7,747 nucleotides of DNA from an uncultured Bacteroides sp. (lineage in GTDB: Bacteria; Bacteroidota; Bacteroidia; Bacteroidales; Bacteroidaceae), in contig CAJJYX010000156.1 of NCBI GenBank assembly GCA_905197435.1, positions 1-7,747 of the forward strand, read 5' to 3'. Positions within the stretch are counted from its first letter, which is position 1, and every line of letters starts with the position of its first letter. A program made the position numbers and the translations under genes. The notes beneath the pieces were generated by a model, which worked only from the letters and a program-made list of their open reading frames with translations, was not told the origin of the DNA and did not search any database. This document shows, piece by piece, positions 1 through 6,458 of this stretch.

Positions 1-2
1 AT

Positions 3-167
3 CCACCCCATAGGGAAAAGACATCCAAGGCTGCCCGAAAGGTATATCTCCAGGCTGGAGATGTAAATCTTCACTGTGGAGACAAGAATCTCCAGACTGG
101 AGATGTAAATCTTCAGCCTGGAGATAAAGCTTACTATCAGGCCCGACAAGCCTCGCCAACCGAATAA
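3..167 (+). CDS. 3' end of an unrecognised repeat-containing reading frame (partial, open at left edge)
   Basis: I do not recognise this product. One frame stays open from the left edge to a TAA at 165-167 (54 codons) with no ATG, GTG or TTG, so any start lies outside the window. Its core (45-128) is four 7-residue repeats: YLQAGDV, NLHCGDK, NLQTGDV, NLQPGDK. Leu, Gly and Asp are invariant, and their codon changes between copies are silent (ctc/ctt, gat/gac); the last residue alternates V/K. The tail is AYYQARQASPTE. Silent changes at conserved positions favour translation. Against this, the DNA repeats are themselves palindromic, and two minus-strand frames are also open here, so the array could be non-coding. 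It runs convergently into lptB, whose stop lies 87 bp away. There is no sign of a membrane segment in the visible part. A real gene is plausible but unproven. Confidence 0.4.
   Translation, partial: PPHREKTSKAARKVYLQAGDVNLHCGDKNLQTGDVNLQPGDKAYYQARQASPTE
46..129. repeat. Four tandem 21-bp units, each containing a 17-bp palindrome
   Basis: Units begin at 46, 67, 88 and 109, exactly 21 bp apart. Units 1 and 3 are near-identical (one difference over 28 bp at 46-73 and 88-115) and carry perfect dyads ATCTCCAG-N-CTGGAGAT at 46-62 and 88-104. Unit 4 has the dyad with one mismatch (109-125), and unit 2 (67-83) is degenerate. The result is also a 42-bp ABAB super-repeat. The period is a multiple of three and encodes heptapeptides in the plus frame ending at 167. 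Confidence 0.85.
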
Positions 168-194
168 GACGGCTTCTCTGCCTGACTTATCCGG
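160..194. terminator. Hairpin overlapping the stop of the left-edge frame; possible terminator
   Basis: Arms 160-172 and 182-194 form a 13-bp stem with two mismatches and one G-T wobble around a 9-nt loop; the core is ATAAG pairing with CTTAT. The TAA stop (165-167) lies in the left arm. Neither side has a clear run of T, so a classic intrinsic terminator is not demonstrated. Its position between two convergent genes suits a transcript end. Confidence 0.35.
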
Positions 195-201
195 CCTTAC
201 C

Positions 202-223
202 GGCAGCTTGTTGCTGTTTGTTT
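202..223 (+). terminator. Weak intrinsic terminator candidate for the left-edge frame
   Basis: CAGC (204-207) pairs with GCTG (213-216) around the loop TTGTT, extendable by wobble pairs, and is followed by the T-rich stretch TTTGTTT (217-223). The stem is short. It lies about 35 bp after the stop at 167 and could end plus-strand transcription before lptB. Low certainty. Confidence 0.3.
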
Positions 224-254
224 ATCTGAACAGGGAAATGAGGATGCTTGTGCC

Positions 255-1100
255 TTACTTCATAAAGTCCTTGCGCCGCAGCACAAAGCTGTTACTCAGG
301 TACTTTTCGCGGACAATCTTGTTCTCGGCCAGTTCCTCGGGCGTGCCCTGAAAGAGGATTTTGCCTTCGAACAGCAAGTAGGCACGGTCGGTGATGCTGA
401 GGGTTTCCTGCACATTGTGGTCGGTAATCAGGATGCCGATATTCCGGTCCTTCAGCTTCCACACAATCTGCTGGATATCCTCCACAGCAATGGGGTCTAC
501 ACCGGCAAACGGCTCGTCAAGCATAATGAATTTGGGGTCAATGGCCAGGCAACGGGCTATTTCCGTACGACGCCGTTCGCCTCCGGACAACTGGTTACCC
601 TTGTTTTTCCTTACCTTCTGCAAACGGAACTCGGCAATCAGGCTCTCCAGCTTATCCTTTTGATACTCCAAAGGCTTGTTGGTCATTTCCAGCACAGAGG
701 CTATGTTGTCTTCCACACTCATCTGGCGGAACACGGAGGCTTCCTGTGCCAGATAGCCGATGCCTGTCTGCGCACGCTTGTATACCGGATATTTCGTTAT
801 GTCCAAATCATTCAGGAAGATACGTCCCTCATTGGGGGTAATCAGTCCCACGGTCATATAGAACGAAGTCGTCTTGCCGGCGCCGTTGGGTCCCAGCAAG
901 CCCACAATCTCTCCTTGCTTCACATCAATGGATACGTGGCTGACTACCGTACGTTTGCCATACTTCTTCACCAGGTCTTCCGTACGCAATACCATCCTGC
1001 CCTCTTCCCGCGGCTCCGCCCCGGCAATCAGGTTCTGCCCGGCTTGCTGACTTTCCTCAACTTCCGCTACATTGTCCTTTATGCCTTTTTCTTCTTCCAT
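255..1100 (-). CDS. lptB: LptB, ATP-binding protein of the lipopolysaccharide export ABC transporter
   Basis: Cytoplasmic ATPase that, with LptF and LptG, extracts LPS from the inner membrane and pushes it onto the Lpt bridge to the outer membrane. All ABC motifs are intact: Walker A GPNGAGKT (residues 70-77), Q-loop Q119 in [11 protein letters not shown], signature LSGGE (171-175), Walker B FIMLDEP (191-197, catalytic E196) and switch His228 in [10 protein letters not shown]. The [10 protein letters not shown] and ITDHNV segments are typical of LptB rather than other ABC ATPases. At 281 residues it is longer than E. coli LptB (about 241) because of a 35-residue acidic N-terminal extension before MVLRTEDL. 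An alternative ATG at 993-995 would give 246 residues. I keep the long start because a perfect -7 box sits 19 bp upstream of it. Transcribed divergently from mlaE; lptF/lptG are not nearby. Confidence 0.95.
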   Translation of the reverse strand: MEEEKGIKDNVAEVEESQQAGQNLIAGAEPREEGRMVLRTEDLVKKYGKRTVVSHVSIDVKQGEIVGLLGPNGAGKTTSFYMTVGLITPNEGRIFLNDLDITKYPVYKRAQTGIGYLAQEASVFRQMSVEDNIASVLEMTNKPLEYQKDKLESLIAEFRLQKVRKNKGNQLSGGERRRTEIARCLAIDPKFIMLDEPFAGVDPIAVEDIQQIVWKLKDRNIGILITDHNVQETLSITDRAYLLFEGKILFQGTPEELAENKIVREKYLSNSFVLRRKDFMK

Positions 1101-1119
1101 ATTCTAAAGGTTTTCGCCG

Positions 1120-1127
1120 CAAATGTA
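1120..1127 (-). promoter_or_regulatory. Predicted -7 promoter element for lptB
   Basis: On the minus strand this reads TACATTTG, a perfect match to the Bacteroides -7 consensus TAnnTTTG, ending 19 bp before the long lptB start codon. A -33 TTG-type box at the usual 19-21 bp spacing is not evident. It is an exact inverted copy of the mlaE-side element at 1150-1157. Confidence 0.55.
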
Positions 1128-1149
1128 GCAAAAATAAGCCGAAATAGTG

Positions 1150-1157
1150 TACATTTG
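1150..1157 (+). promoter_or_regulatory. Predicted -7 promoter element for mlaEF
   Basis: TACATTTG matches the Bacteroides -7 consensus TAnnTTTG perfectly and ends 20 bp before the mlaE ATG, implying a short leader. No clear -33 box is visible. Mirror image of 1120-1127, with 22 bp of A-rich DNA between the two elements. Confidence 0.55.
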
Positions 1158-1177
1158 CATTCAAATACTTATATGTT

Positions 1178-1921
1178 ATGTTTAAAGCGCTTAAGACAGT
1201 GGGAAGATATATCATATTGATGGGACGCGTATTTGCCCGCCCCGAACGTATGCGTATGTTTTTCCGCCAATATGTCAATGAGTTGGAACAGCTTGGCGTG
1301 AACTCCATCGGCATTGTATTGCTGATATCGTTCTTCATCGGAGCTGTAATCACCATACAGATAAAGTTGAACATCGAAAGTCCCTTCATGCCCCGATGGA
1401 CGGTGGGATATGTAACCCGTGAAATCATGCTGCTGGAGTTCTCCTCCTCCATCATGTGCCTGATTCTGGCTGGAAAGGTCGGTTCGAACATCGCTTCGGA
1501 ACTGGGCACCATGCGGGTCACCCAGCAGATAGATGCCCTTGAAATCATGGGTGTCAACTCTGCCAACTATCTTATTTTGCCCAAAATCGCCGCCATGGTG
1601 ACCACCATTCCGTTGATGGTGACGTTCAGCATATTCGCCGGCATCATAGGAGCTTTCTGTACTTGCTGGTTCGGCGGCATCATGTCGGCGGTAGATTTGG
1701 AATATGGCCTGCAGTACATGTTTGTCGAATGGTTTATTTGGTGCGGCATTATCAAGTCGCTGTTTTTCGCCTTTATCATTGCCAGCGTATCGGCTTTCTT
1801 CGGCTACACCGTAGAAGGAGGTTCCATAGAAGTGGGGAAGGCATCTACCGACTCCGTGGTATGCAGCAGCGTACTCATCTTATTCGCCGACCTAATATTA
1901 ACTCAACTTTTAATGGGATGA
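1178..1921 (+). CDS. mlaE: MlaE-family permease of a phospholipid-transport ABC system
   Basis: Inner-membrane permease (MlaE/DUF140 family) that handles lipids in the Mla pathway maintaining outer-membrane asymmetry. The 247 residues begin with an amphipathic segment (1-35) followed by hydrophobic helices near 41-62, 86-104, 131-163, 184-210 and 228-246, the usual MlaE layout. The stretch 106-125 (ASELGTMRVTQQIDALEIMG) is the conserved cytoplasmic region expected to contact the ATPase. GGSIEVGKASTDSVV (214-228) corresponds to the conserved late glycine-rich segment of the family. The ATG at 1178 lies 20 bp after a predicted -7 box. The stop TGA overlaps the mlaF start (ATGA at 1918-1921), so the two are translationally coupled. 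No MCE-domain mlaD follows in this operon, so the periplasmic partner must lie elsewhere. Direction of lipid flow cannot be read from the sequence. Confidence 0.93.
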   Translation: MFKALKTVGRYIILMGRVFARPERMRMFFRQYVNELEQLGVNSIGIVLLISFFIGAVITIQIKLNIESPFMPRWTVGYVTREIMLLEFSSSIMCLILAGKVGSNIASELGTMRVTQQIDALEIMGVNSANYLILPKIAAMVTTIPLMVTFSIFAGIIGAFCTCWFGGIMSAVDLEYGLQYMFVEWFIWCGIIKSLFFAFIIASVSAFFGYTVEGGSIEVGKASTDSVVCSSVLILFADLILTQLLMG

Positions 1922-2688
1922 TTGAACTGAAAGGACTTTGCAAATCATTTGAAGAGAAAGAGGTGCTGAAAGACATCAATGCCACTTTCGAAAACGGAAA
2001 GACCAACCTGATTATAGGCCAGAGCGGTTCGGGGAAAACCGTACTCATGAAATGTATCGTAGGCTTGCTGACACCGGACAAAGGAGAACTGCTGTATGAC
2101 CACCGCAACTTCCTTGCCATGGGGAAGAAGGAAAAGAAAGCACTCCGGCGGGAAATGGGGATGATTTTCCAAAGTGCCGCGCTGTTCGATTCCATGACAG
2201 TACTGGACAATGTCATGTTTCCACTGAACATGTTCAGCAATGACACCCTGCGCGACCGGACCCGTCGTGCCATGTTCTGCCTGGAGCGCGTTAACCTGAT
2301 TGAAGCCAAAGACAAATTTCCCGGAGAAATCAGTGGCGGTATGCAGAAGCGTGTGGCCATTGCCCGTGCCATCGCCCTGAATCCACAATACTTGTTCTGC
2401 GATGAGCCGAATTCAGGCTTGGACCCCAAAACATCACTTGTCATCGATGAGCTGATACAAGATATAACGCGGGAATACAACATGACCACGCTCATCAATA
2501 CGCATGACATGAACTCTGTGATGGGTATCGGAGAAAAAATCATCTATATCTACGAAGGGCACAAGGAATGGGAAGGTAATAAAGACGATATCTTCACTTC
2601 CACCAACGAACGGCTGAACAGTTTCATATTTGCATCCGACCTGTTCAGGAAAGTCAAAGAAGTAGAGATACAGAATCTTGAAGGATAA
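1918..2688 (+). CDS. mlaF: MlaF-family ATP-binding protein of a phospholipid-transport ABC system
   Basis: Cytoplasmic ATPase that powers MlaE. The 256-residue protein has Walker A GQSGSGKT (34-41), Q-loop Q85 in MIFQSAALFDS, signature ISGGMQKRVAIARA (138-151), Walker B YLFCDEP (158-164, catalytic E163), D-loop SGLDP (166-170) and switch His196 in NTHD. The SGGMQKRV signature and the FQSAALFDSMTV segment are characteristic of MlaF/Ttg2A-type ATPases. The frame is open further upstream over mlaE, but the ATG at 1918 is chosen because it starts right at the conserved first strand (MIELKGLCKSF) and overlaps the mlaE TGA by the common ATGA arrangement. It is the last gene of the operon; der converges from the right after a hairpin-rich gap. 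Confidence 0.94.
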   Translation: MIELKGLCKSFEEKEVLKDINATFENGKTNLIIGQSGSGKTVLMKCIVGLLTPDKGELLYDHRNFLAMGKKEKKALRREMGMIFQSAALFDSMTVLDNVMFPLNMFSNDTLRDRTRRAMFCLERVNLIEAKDKFPGEISGGMQKRVAIARAIALNPQYLFCDEPNSGLDPKTSLVIDELIQDITREYNMTTLINTHDMNSVMGIGEKIIYIYEGHKEWEGNKDDIFTSTNERLNSFIFASDLFRKVKEVEIQNLEG

Positions 2689-2691
2689 AAC

Positions 2692-2713
2692 GGCATCAGA
2701 TGCCCGGACCTTT
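2692..2713 (+). terminator. Short hairpin after mlaF, possible weak terminator
   Basis: GGCAT (2692-2696) pairs with ATGCC (2700-2704) around a CAG loop, 3 bp after the mlaF stop, and a short TTT run follows at 2711-2713. The stem is only 5 bp. It may act together with the stronger hairpin at 2724-2749. Confidence 0.35.
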
Positions 2714-2723
2714 ACATAAGAAA

Positions 2724-2749
2724 ATGTCCGGAACATGCATTCCGGACAT
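2724..2749 (-). terminator. Terminator hairpin between convergent mlaF and der, best fit for der
   Basis: A perfect 10-bp stem, ATGTCCGGAA (2724-2733) with TTCCGGACAT (2740-2749), encloses a 6-nt loop. Read on the minus strand it is followed by TTTTCTTAT, a usable U-tract, 54 nt after the der stop, so it fits an intrinsic terminator for der. On the plus strand the downstream sequence CTCAATCTTCAT is only modestly T-rich, so termination of mlaF there would be weaker. Confidence 0.7.
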
Positions 2750-2803
2750 CTCAATCTTCATAAAACCAGTTAATAGAATTGACTTATATCGTCACGATAT
2801 ATT

Positions 2804-4117
2804 TTACTTCTGCCGGATATAGATATTTATCGGAGTTCCGGTCATGTTCCATTTCTCACGCATCTTGTTTTCCAGGAATCGCTTGTAGGGCTCCTTCACA
2901 TATTGTGGAAGATTCGCAAAATAAACAAATGACGGCACCTGGGTATTGGGCAACTGCGTGATATACTTTATTTTGATATACTTTCCCTTGGTTGAAGGAG
3001 GCGGATATGCCTCGATAAGCGGCAACATTTCCTCATTCAAGCGGGCTGTCGGAATGCGCGTCATACGATTCTCGTACACATTGCGTGCCTCTTCCAACAC
3101 CTTCAGAATACGCTGCTTGGTCAGTGCCGAAGCAAAGATGATAGGGAAATCCACAAACGGAGCGAAACGGTTGCGAATAGCATCTTCGAAGGTCTTCATC
3201 ACCTTCACTGTCTTATCTTGCACCAGGTCCCACTTGTTCACCACAACCACCAGACCTTTGGCGTTCTTCTGAATCAAGGAGAAGATATTCAAATCCTGAC
3301 TTTCAATGCCACGCGTGGCATCTACCATCAAAATACATACGTCCGCATTCTCTATGGAACGAATGGAACGGATTACAGAATAGTACTCCAAATCCTCATT
3401 CACTTTGTTCTTCTTACGGATACCCGCCGTATCGACCAGGTAGAAGTCGAAACCGAATTTATTGTAGCGGGTATAGATAGAGTCGCGCGTGGTCCCGGCA
3501 ATCTCCGTCACGATGTTGCGGTCTTCTCCAATAAAGGCATTGACTATGGAAGATTTTCCGGCATTAGGACGTCCCACTACTGCAAAACGGGGAATGTCCT
3601 CGTCCAGGATTTCATCGGACTCCTTCTTGAACTTGCTGACGATAAGGTCCATCATATCGCCCGTTCCACTACCCGTTACAGCAGAAATACAATAAGGATC
3701 GCCCAGACCAAGGCTATAGAACTCAGGGGCATTGTATTGCAACTCATGATTATCGGTCTTATTGGCAACCAGCAGCACGGGCTTCTTGGCACGACGCAAG
3801 ATGGCAGCCACCTGCTGGTCGAGGTCTGTAACTCCGTTCATCACATCCACCACAAACAGAATTACGTCGGCTTCATCTACAGCCATCAGTACCTGTTTAC
3901 GAATCTCCTCTTCAAAAATATCATCAGAGTTCACTACCCAACCGCCGGTATCCACTACCGAGAACTCACGTCCCAACCATTCGGTCTTTCCATATTGACG
4001 GTCACGGGTTGTCCCCGCTTCCTCATTCACAATCGCCTGACGTGTCTTGGTCAGACGGTTAAATAATGTAGACTTTCCCACATTGGGGCGTCCTACGATT
4101 GCAACTAAATTTCCCAT
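2804..4117 (-). CDS. der: Ribosome-assembly GTPase Der (EngA), tandem G domains
   Basis: Essential GTPase needed for late maturation of the 50S ribosomal subunit. Its 437 residues carry two complete G domains, the hallmark of the family. Domain 1 has G1 GRPNVGKS (9-16), G2 GTTRD (35-39), G3 DTGG (56-59), G4 NKTD (119-122) and G5 SAV (145-147). Domain 2 has G1 GRPNAGKS (182-189), GTTRD (208-212), DTAG (229-232), NKWD (294-297) and SAL (330-332). The C-terminal region from about 350 is the KH-like domain, including the [15 protein letters not shown] segment. Length and motifs are normal with no missing residue. The ATG at 4115-4117 starts directly at the first strand (MGNLVAIVG). It lies 49 bp downstream of era on the same strand, so the two are probably co-transcribed. 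Confidence 0.97.
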   Translation of the reverse strand: MGNLVAIVGRPNVGKSTLFNRLTKTRQAIVNEEAGTTRDRQYGKTEWLGREFSVVDTGGWVVNSDDIFEEEIRKQVLMAVDEADVILFVVDVMNGVTDLDQQVAAILRRAKKPVLLVANKTDNHELQYNAPEFYSLGLGDPYCISAVTGSGTGDMMDLIVSKFKKESDEILDEDIPRFAVVGRPNAGKSSIVNAFIGEDRNIVTEIAGTTRDSIYTRYNKFGFDFYLVDTAGIRKKNKVNEDLEYYSVIRSIRSIENADVCILMVDATRGIESQDLNIFSLIQKNAKGLVVVVNKWDLVQDKTVKVMKTFEDAIRNRFAPFVDFPIIFASALTKQRILKVLEEARNVYENRMTRIPTARLNEEMLPLIEAYPPPSTKGKYIKIKYITQLPNTQVPSFVYFANLPQYVKEPYKRFLENKMREKWNMTGTPINIYIRQK

Positions 4118-4139
4118 AGTTCACACTCTTTGTTTTTTG

Positions 4140-4154
4140 CGACTGTCACAGTCG
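4140..4154 (-). other. Hairpin in the era-der intercistronic gap
   Basis: CGACTG (4140-4145) and CAGTCG (4149-4154) form a perfect 6-bp stem with a 3-nt loop. On the transcribed minus strand it is followed by CAAAAAACAAAGAG rather than by T residues, so it is not an intrinsic terminator. It stands 22 nt before the der ATG and could influence der translation or mRNA processing. Confidence 0.5.
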
Positions 4155-4166
4155 TATGAATAACTC

Positions 4167-5048
4167 TTAATCCAGCTGATAACCAAAATTACGCAGTTCC
4201 TTGTCCGAACTCCGCCAATCCTTATCAACTTTCACAAATGTCTCCAGGAATATCGTTTTCCCGAAGAATCTCTCCAAATCACGGCGCGCTTCGGTAGCCA
4301 CTTTCTTCAAAGCCTTTCCCTGCTTGCCTATGATAATACCTTTTTGCGAATCACGCTCCACATAGATTACGGCACTGATATGAATCTTCTTTGCCTCCTC
4401 CTTAAACTGTTCTACCATCACCTCCACCGAATAAGGGATTTCCTTATCGTAGTACAGCAGGATTTTCTCACGGATTATCTCCGTCACGAAGAAACGTGCC
4501 GGCTTGTCCGTCCACTGGTCCTTATCAAAATAAGGAGGCGAATCGGGCAGAAGGTCCTTCACCCGCTTCATCACATAATCCACATTGAACTTCGAAGTCG
4601 CAGAGATGGGAATGATTTCCGCCTTCGGCAGCAATTCCTTCCATGCTTCCACAAGTTCCACAAGCTTTTCCTGGTTGCTTAAATCAATCTTATTGATGAG
4701 CAGCAATACCGGAACGTCCAAGTGTCCCACTTTCTCAACGAAGTCATTATGCTTGTCGGGAGTCTCAACCACATCTGTCACATACAGCAATACATCAGCA
4801 TCCGTCAAAGCCGAAGTGGAGAAATTCAACATGGATTCCTGCAATTTATAGTTTGGCTTCAACACACCCGGAGTATCCGAAAACACAATCTGCATGTCAT
4901 CTGTATTATAGATGCCCATAATCCGGTGACGGGTGGTCTGTGCCTTGAAAGTAGCGATAGAAATACGCTCACCTACCAAAACATTCATTAATGTGGATTT
5001 ACCCACATTAGGATTTCCCACGATATTTACAAAACCTGCTTTGTGCAT
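4167..5048 (-). CDS. era: GTPase Era, 16S rRNA-binding 30S assembly factor
   Basis: Era binds the 3' end of 16S rRNA and helps complete the 30S subunit. The 293 residues show the G domain with G1 GNPNVGKS (11-18), G2 region QTTRHRI (37-43, typical of Era), G3 DTPG (58-61), G4 NKID (119-122) and G5 SAT (149-151). A C-terminal type II KH RNA-binding domain follows, with the loop GIIIGKQGKALKKV (237-250). Length is the family norm and the first residues run straight into the nucleotide-binding strand, so the ATG at 5046-5048 is secure. It precedes der in transcription order. A strong terminator hairpin ends only 25 nt upstream of the start codon and I see no TAnnTTTG element in between, so expression depends on read-through or on an unrecognised promoter. 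Confidence 0.97.
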   Translation of the reverse strand: MHKAGFVNIVGNPNVGKSTLMNVLVGERISIATFKAQTTRHRIMGIYNTDDMQIVFSDTPGVLKPNYKLQESMLNFSTSALTDADVLLYVTDVVETPDKHNDFVEKVGHLDVPVLLLINKIDLSNQEKLVELVEAWKELLPKAEIIPISATSKFNVDYVMKRVKDLLPDSPPYFDKDQWTDKPARFFVTEIIREKILLYYDKEIPYSVEVMVEQFKEEAKKIHISAVIYVERDSQKGIIIGKQGKALKKVATEARRDLERFFGKTIFLETFVKVDKDWRSSDKELRNFGYQLD

Positions 5049-5073
5049 GACTTCAGTATTTGAATTGAGACAA

Positions 5074-5107
5074 AAAAACGCATCGAACTGAAATAGGATG
5101 CGTTTTT
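5074..5107 (-). terminator. Strong bidirectional intrinsic terminator after fabH
   Basis: AAAAACGCATC (5074-5084) and GATGCGTTTTT (5097-5107) form a perfect 11-bp stem with a 12-nt loop. On the minus strand the G+C core is followed by seven T residues (complement of 5072-5078), a textbook intrinsic terminator 22 nt past the fabH stop. The plus strand ends in five T, so it would work in both directions. Confidence 0.85.
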
Positions 5108-5129
5108 ATCATATTATATTCAGCAATAG

Positions 5130-6134
5130 TTACTGTTTCTTCCCGTCATATCCCCACTTCACATACACGGCTCCCCAGGTAAATCCTGCACCAAATGCTG
5201 TGAAAATCAGGTTGTCACCTTTCTTCAACTTATCCTCAAAGTCCCAGATGCAAAGAGGCAACGTAGCGGCACTGGTATTGCCGTAACGTTCGATATTGAT
5301 CAGAACTTTTTCACGAGGAACTTCCAGACGATGAGCCACAGCATCAATGATACGAAGGTTTGCCTGATGCGGAATCACCCAGTCTATACTATCCTTTGTC
5401 AGACCGTTTTTCTCGGCAATAGCTGCACTGACATCCGACATATTGGAGACAGCATACTTAAACACAGTACGTCCTTCTTGATAAATGTAATGCATGTGGT
5501 TGTCCACGGTGAAGTAAGATGGGGGGCAAACTGAACCGCCCGCTTTCATATGCAGGAAAGGTAAACCTTTACCATCGGTTTTAAGAATAGCATCTATAAT
5601 GCCGACATCTTCTGTTGTCGGTTCGAGCATGAAAGCGGCAGCACCGTCACCAAAGATAGGACAAGTAGCGCGGTCTGTATAATCAACCATCGACGACATC
5701 TTGTCGGCTCCCACAATGATAACCTTCTTATATCTTCCGGAACGGATGAAATTGGCAGCAGTCTCCATCAAAAAGAGGAATCCGCTACAAGCTGCCTGCA
5801 AGTCAAAAGCATACGCATTTTTCAGCCTAAGCTTATCGCACAAAATAGAAGCGGTAGAAGGGAAATGATAATCCGGAGTGGAAGTAGCAACAATCACCAA
5901 ATCAATATCATCCGGATCTGCACCCGTACGTTGCATCAGTTGTTTGGCTGCTTTACGCGCCATGTAGGAACTACCCAACCCTTCTTCATTCAGGATACGT
6001 CTTTCCTTTACCCCGATACGAGTCATAATCCATTCATCGTTGGTATCCACCATTCTTGAGATTTCGTCGTTTGTCAAGACGTAATCAGGTACATAACCAC
6101 CGACTCCTGTAATTACTGCATTTATTTTTTCCAT
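5130..6134 (-). CDS. fabH: 3-oxoacyl-ACP synthase III FabH (fatty-acid chain initiation)
   Basis: FabH condenses an acyl-CoA primer with malonyl-ACP to give a 3-ketoacyl-ACP, the first step of type II fatty-acid synthesis in the cytoplasm. The 334-residue protein has the thiolase-fold catalytic triad Cys116 (DLQAACSGF), His256 (IPHQAN) and Asn286 (YGNTSAA). The loop GDGAAA (163-168), the TRIGVKERR segment (38-46) and the C-terminal [13 protein letters not shown] also fit. Since many Bacteroidales make branched fatty acids, the primer may include branched acyl-CoAs; the sequence alone does not settle this. The start [16 protein letters not shown] is the family norm. It follows rpmF in transcription order after a structured 126-bp gap, and a strong terminator lies just past its stop. 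Paralogues elsewhere in the genome are possible. Confidence 0.96.
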   Translation of the reverse strand: MEKINAVITGVGGYVPDYVLTNDEISRMVDTNDEWIMTRIGVKERRILNEEGLGSSYMARKAAKQLMQRTGADPDDIDLVIVATSTPDYHFPSTASILCDKLRLKNAYAFDLQAACSGFLFLMETAANFIRSGRYKKVIIVGADKMSSMVDYTDRATCPIFGDGAAAFMLEPTTEDVGIIDAILKTDGKGLPFLHMKAGGSVCPPSYFTVDNHMHYIYQEGRTVFKYAVSNMSDVSAAIAEKNGLTKDSIDWVIPHQANLRIIDAVAHRLEVPREKVLINIERYGNTSAATLPLCIWDFEDKLKKGDNLIFTAFGAGFTWGAVYVKWGYDGKKQ

Positions 6135-6174
6135 TAAAATCTTGTTTACTTATAAAACTACTGAAACAACGGTA

Positions 6175-6216
6175 GTCTAAAAAGGTTTGCTCATCAAGTT
6201 ACAAATCTTTTTAGAC
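6175..6216 (-). other. Long hairpin in the rpmF-fabH intercistronic region
   Basis: Arms 6175-6189 and 6202-6216 form a 15-bp stem, interrupted by one G-T wobble only, around a 12-nt loop; the arms contain CTAAAAAG and CTTTTTAG. On the transcribed strand it ends 40 nt before the fabH start and is followed by TACCGTTG, not a T-run, so it does not look like a simple terminator. Two smaller stems lie between it and rpmF: TTAGT/ACTAA at 6241-6253 and CCGTA/TACGG at 6254-6268, the latter covering the rpmF stop. It could be a processing site, a stability element or a translation-control leader. Confidence 0.6.
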
Positions 6217-6260
6217 GCCCGAGATATTCAAGTATAAGTTTTAGTCAAACTAACCGTAAA

Positions 6261-6446
6261 TTATACGGCAGCTTCCTTTTCAACTGCAAGCTTACCTCTA
6301 TAGTAACCGCATGCGCCACATACAGTGTGATATACATGCCACTCACCACAATTCGGGCAAATAGCCAGTGTAGGAGCTACAGCTTTATCATGAGTTCTTC
6401 TCTTTGCAGTTCTTGTTTTTGACTGTCTTCTCTTAGGATGTGCCAT
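6261..6446 (-). CDS. rpmF: 50S ribosomal protein L32 (bL32), zinc-ribbon form
   Basis: Small structural protein of the large ribosomal subunit. The 61 residues begin with the basic N-terminal tail MAHPKRRQSKTRTAKRR that is diagnostic of bL32, followed by a zinc ribbon with four cysteines (C30, C33, C43, C46: CPNC and CGAC). This is therefore the zinc-binding, not the cysteine-free, paralogue type. Length is normal. It starts 12 bp after the DUF177 stop on the same strand, with the A-rich leader GATTAAAGAAA before its ATG. The YceD-rpmF pair is a widely conserved operon. Confidence 0.97.
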   Translation of the reverse strand: MAHPKRRQSKTRTAKRRTHDKAVAPTLAICPNCGEWHVYHTVCGACGYYRGKLAVEKEAAV

Positions 6447-6458
6447 TTTCTTTAATCT

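Noticed and set aside
46..129. CRISPR-like repeat array
   Set aside because: The units are 21 bp and directly abutting, with no unique spacers; they keep a reading frame and are internally palindromic.
417..1220. Long plus-strand open frame over lptB
   Set aside because: It lies antisense to a gene with all ABC-ATPase motifs, encodes no recognisable domain, and runs past the divergent promoter into the mlaE start; a shadow frame.
1057..1566. Minus-strand open frame across the lptB-mlaE promoter region and the start of mlaE
   Set aside because: Antisense to the conserved mlaE coding sequence, overlaps the lptB start and both predicted promoters, and has no recognisable domain.
1663..1917. 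N-terminal extension of mlaF reading back into mlaE
   Set aside because: The extra 85 codons overlap the mlaE coding region in another frame, are rich in Arg and His, and precede the conserved beginning at the ATG at 1918, which has the usual ATGA coupling.
3218..4066. 282-codon plus-strand open frame over der
   Set aside because: Antisense to der with its two intact G domains; composition (rich in His, Arg, Ile, Gln) and lack of any motif fit a shadow frame.
6153..6160. Promoter for fabH (TAGTTTTA on the minus strand)
   Set aside because: Only seven of eight... positions resemble the -7 element, the final G being A, and no -33 box is seen at suitable spacing; too weak to list as a feature.
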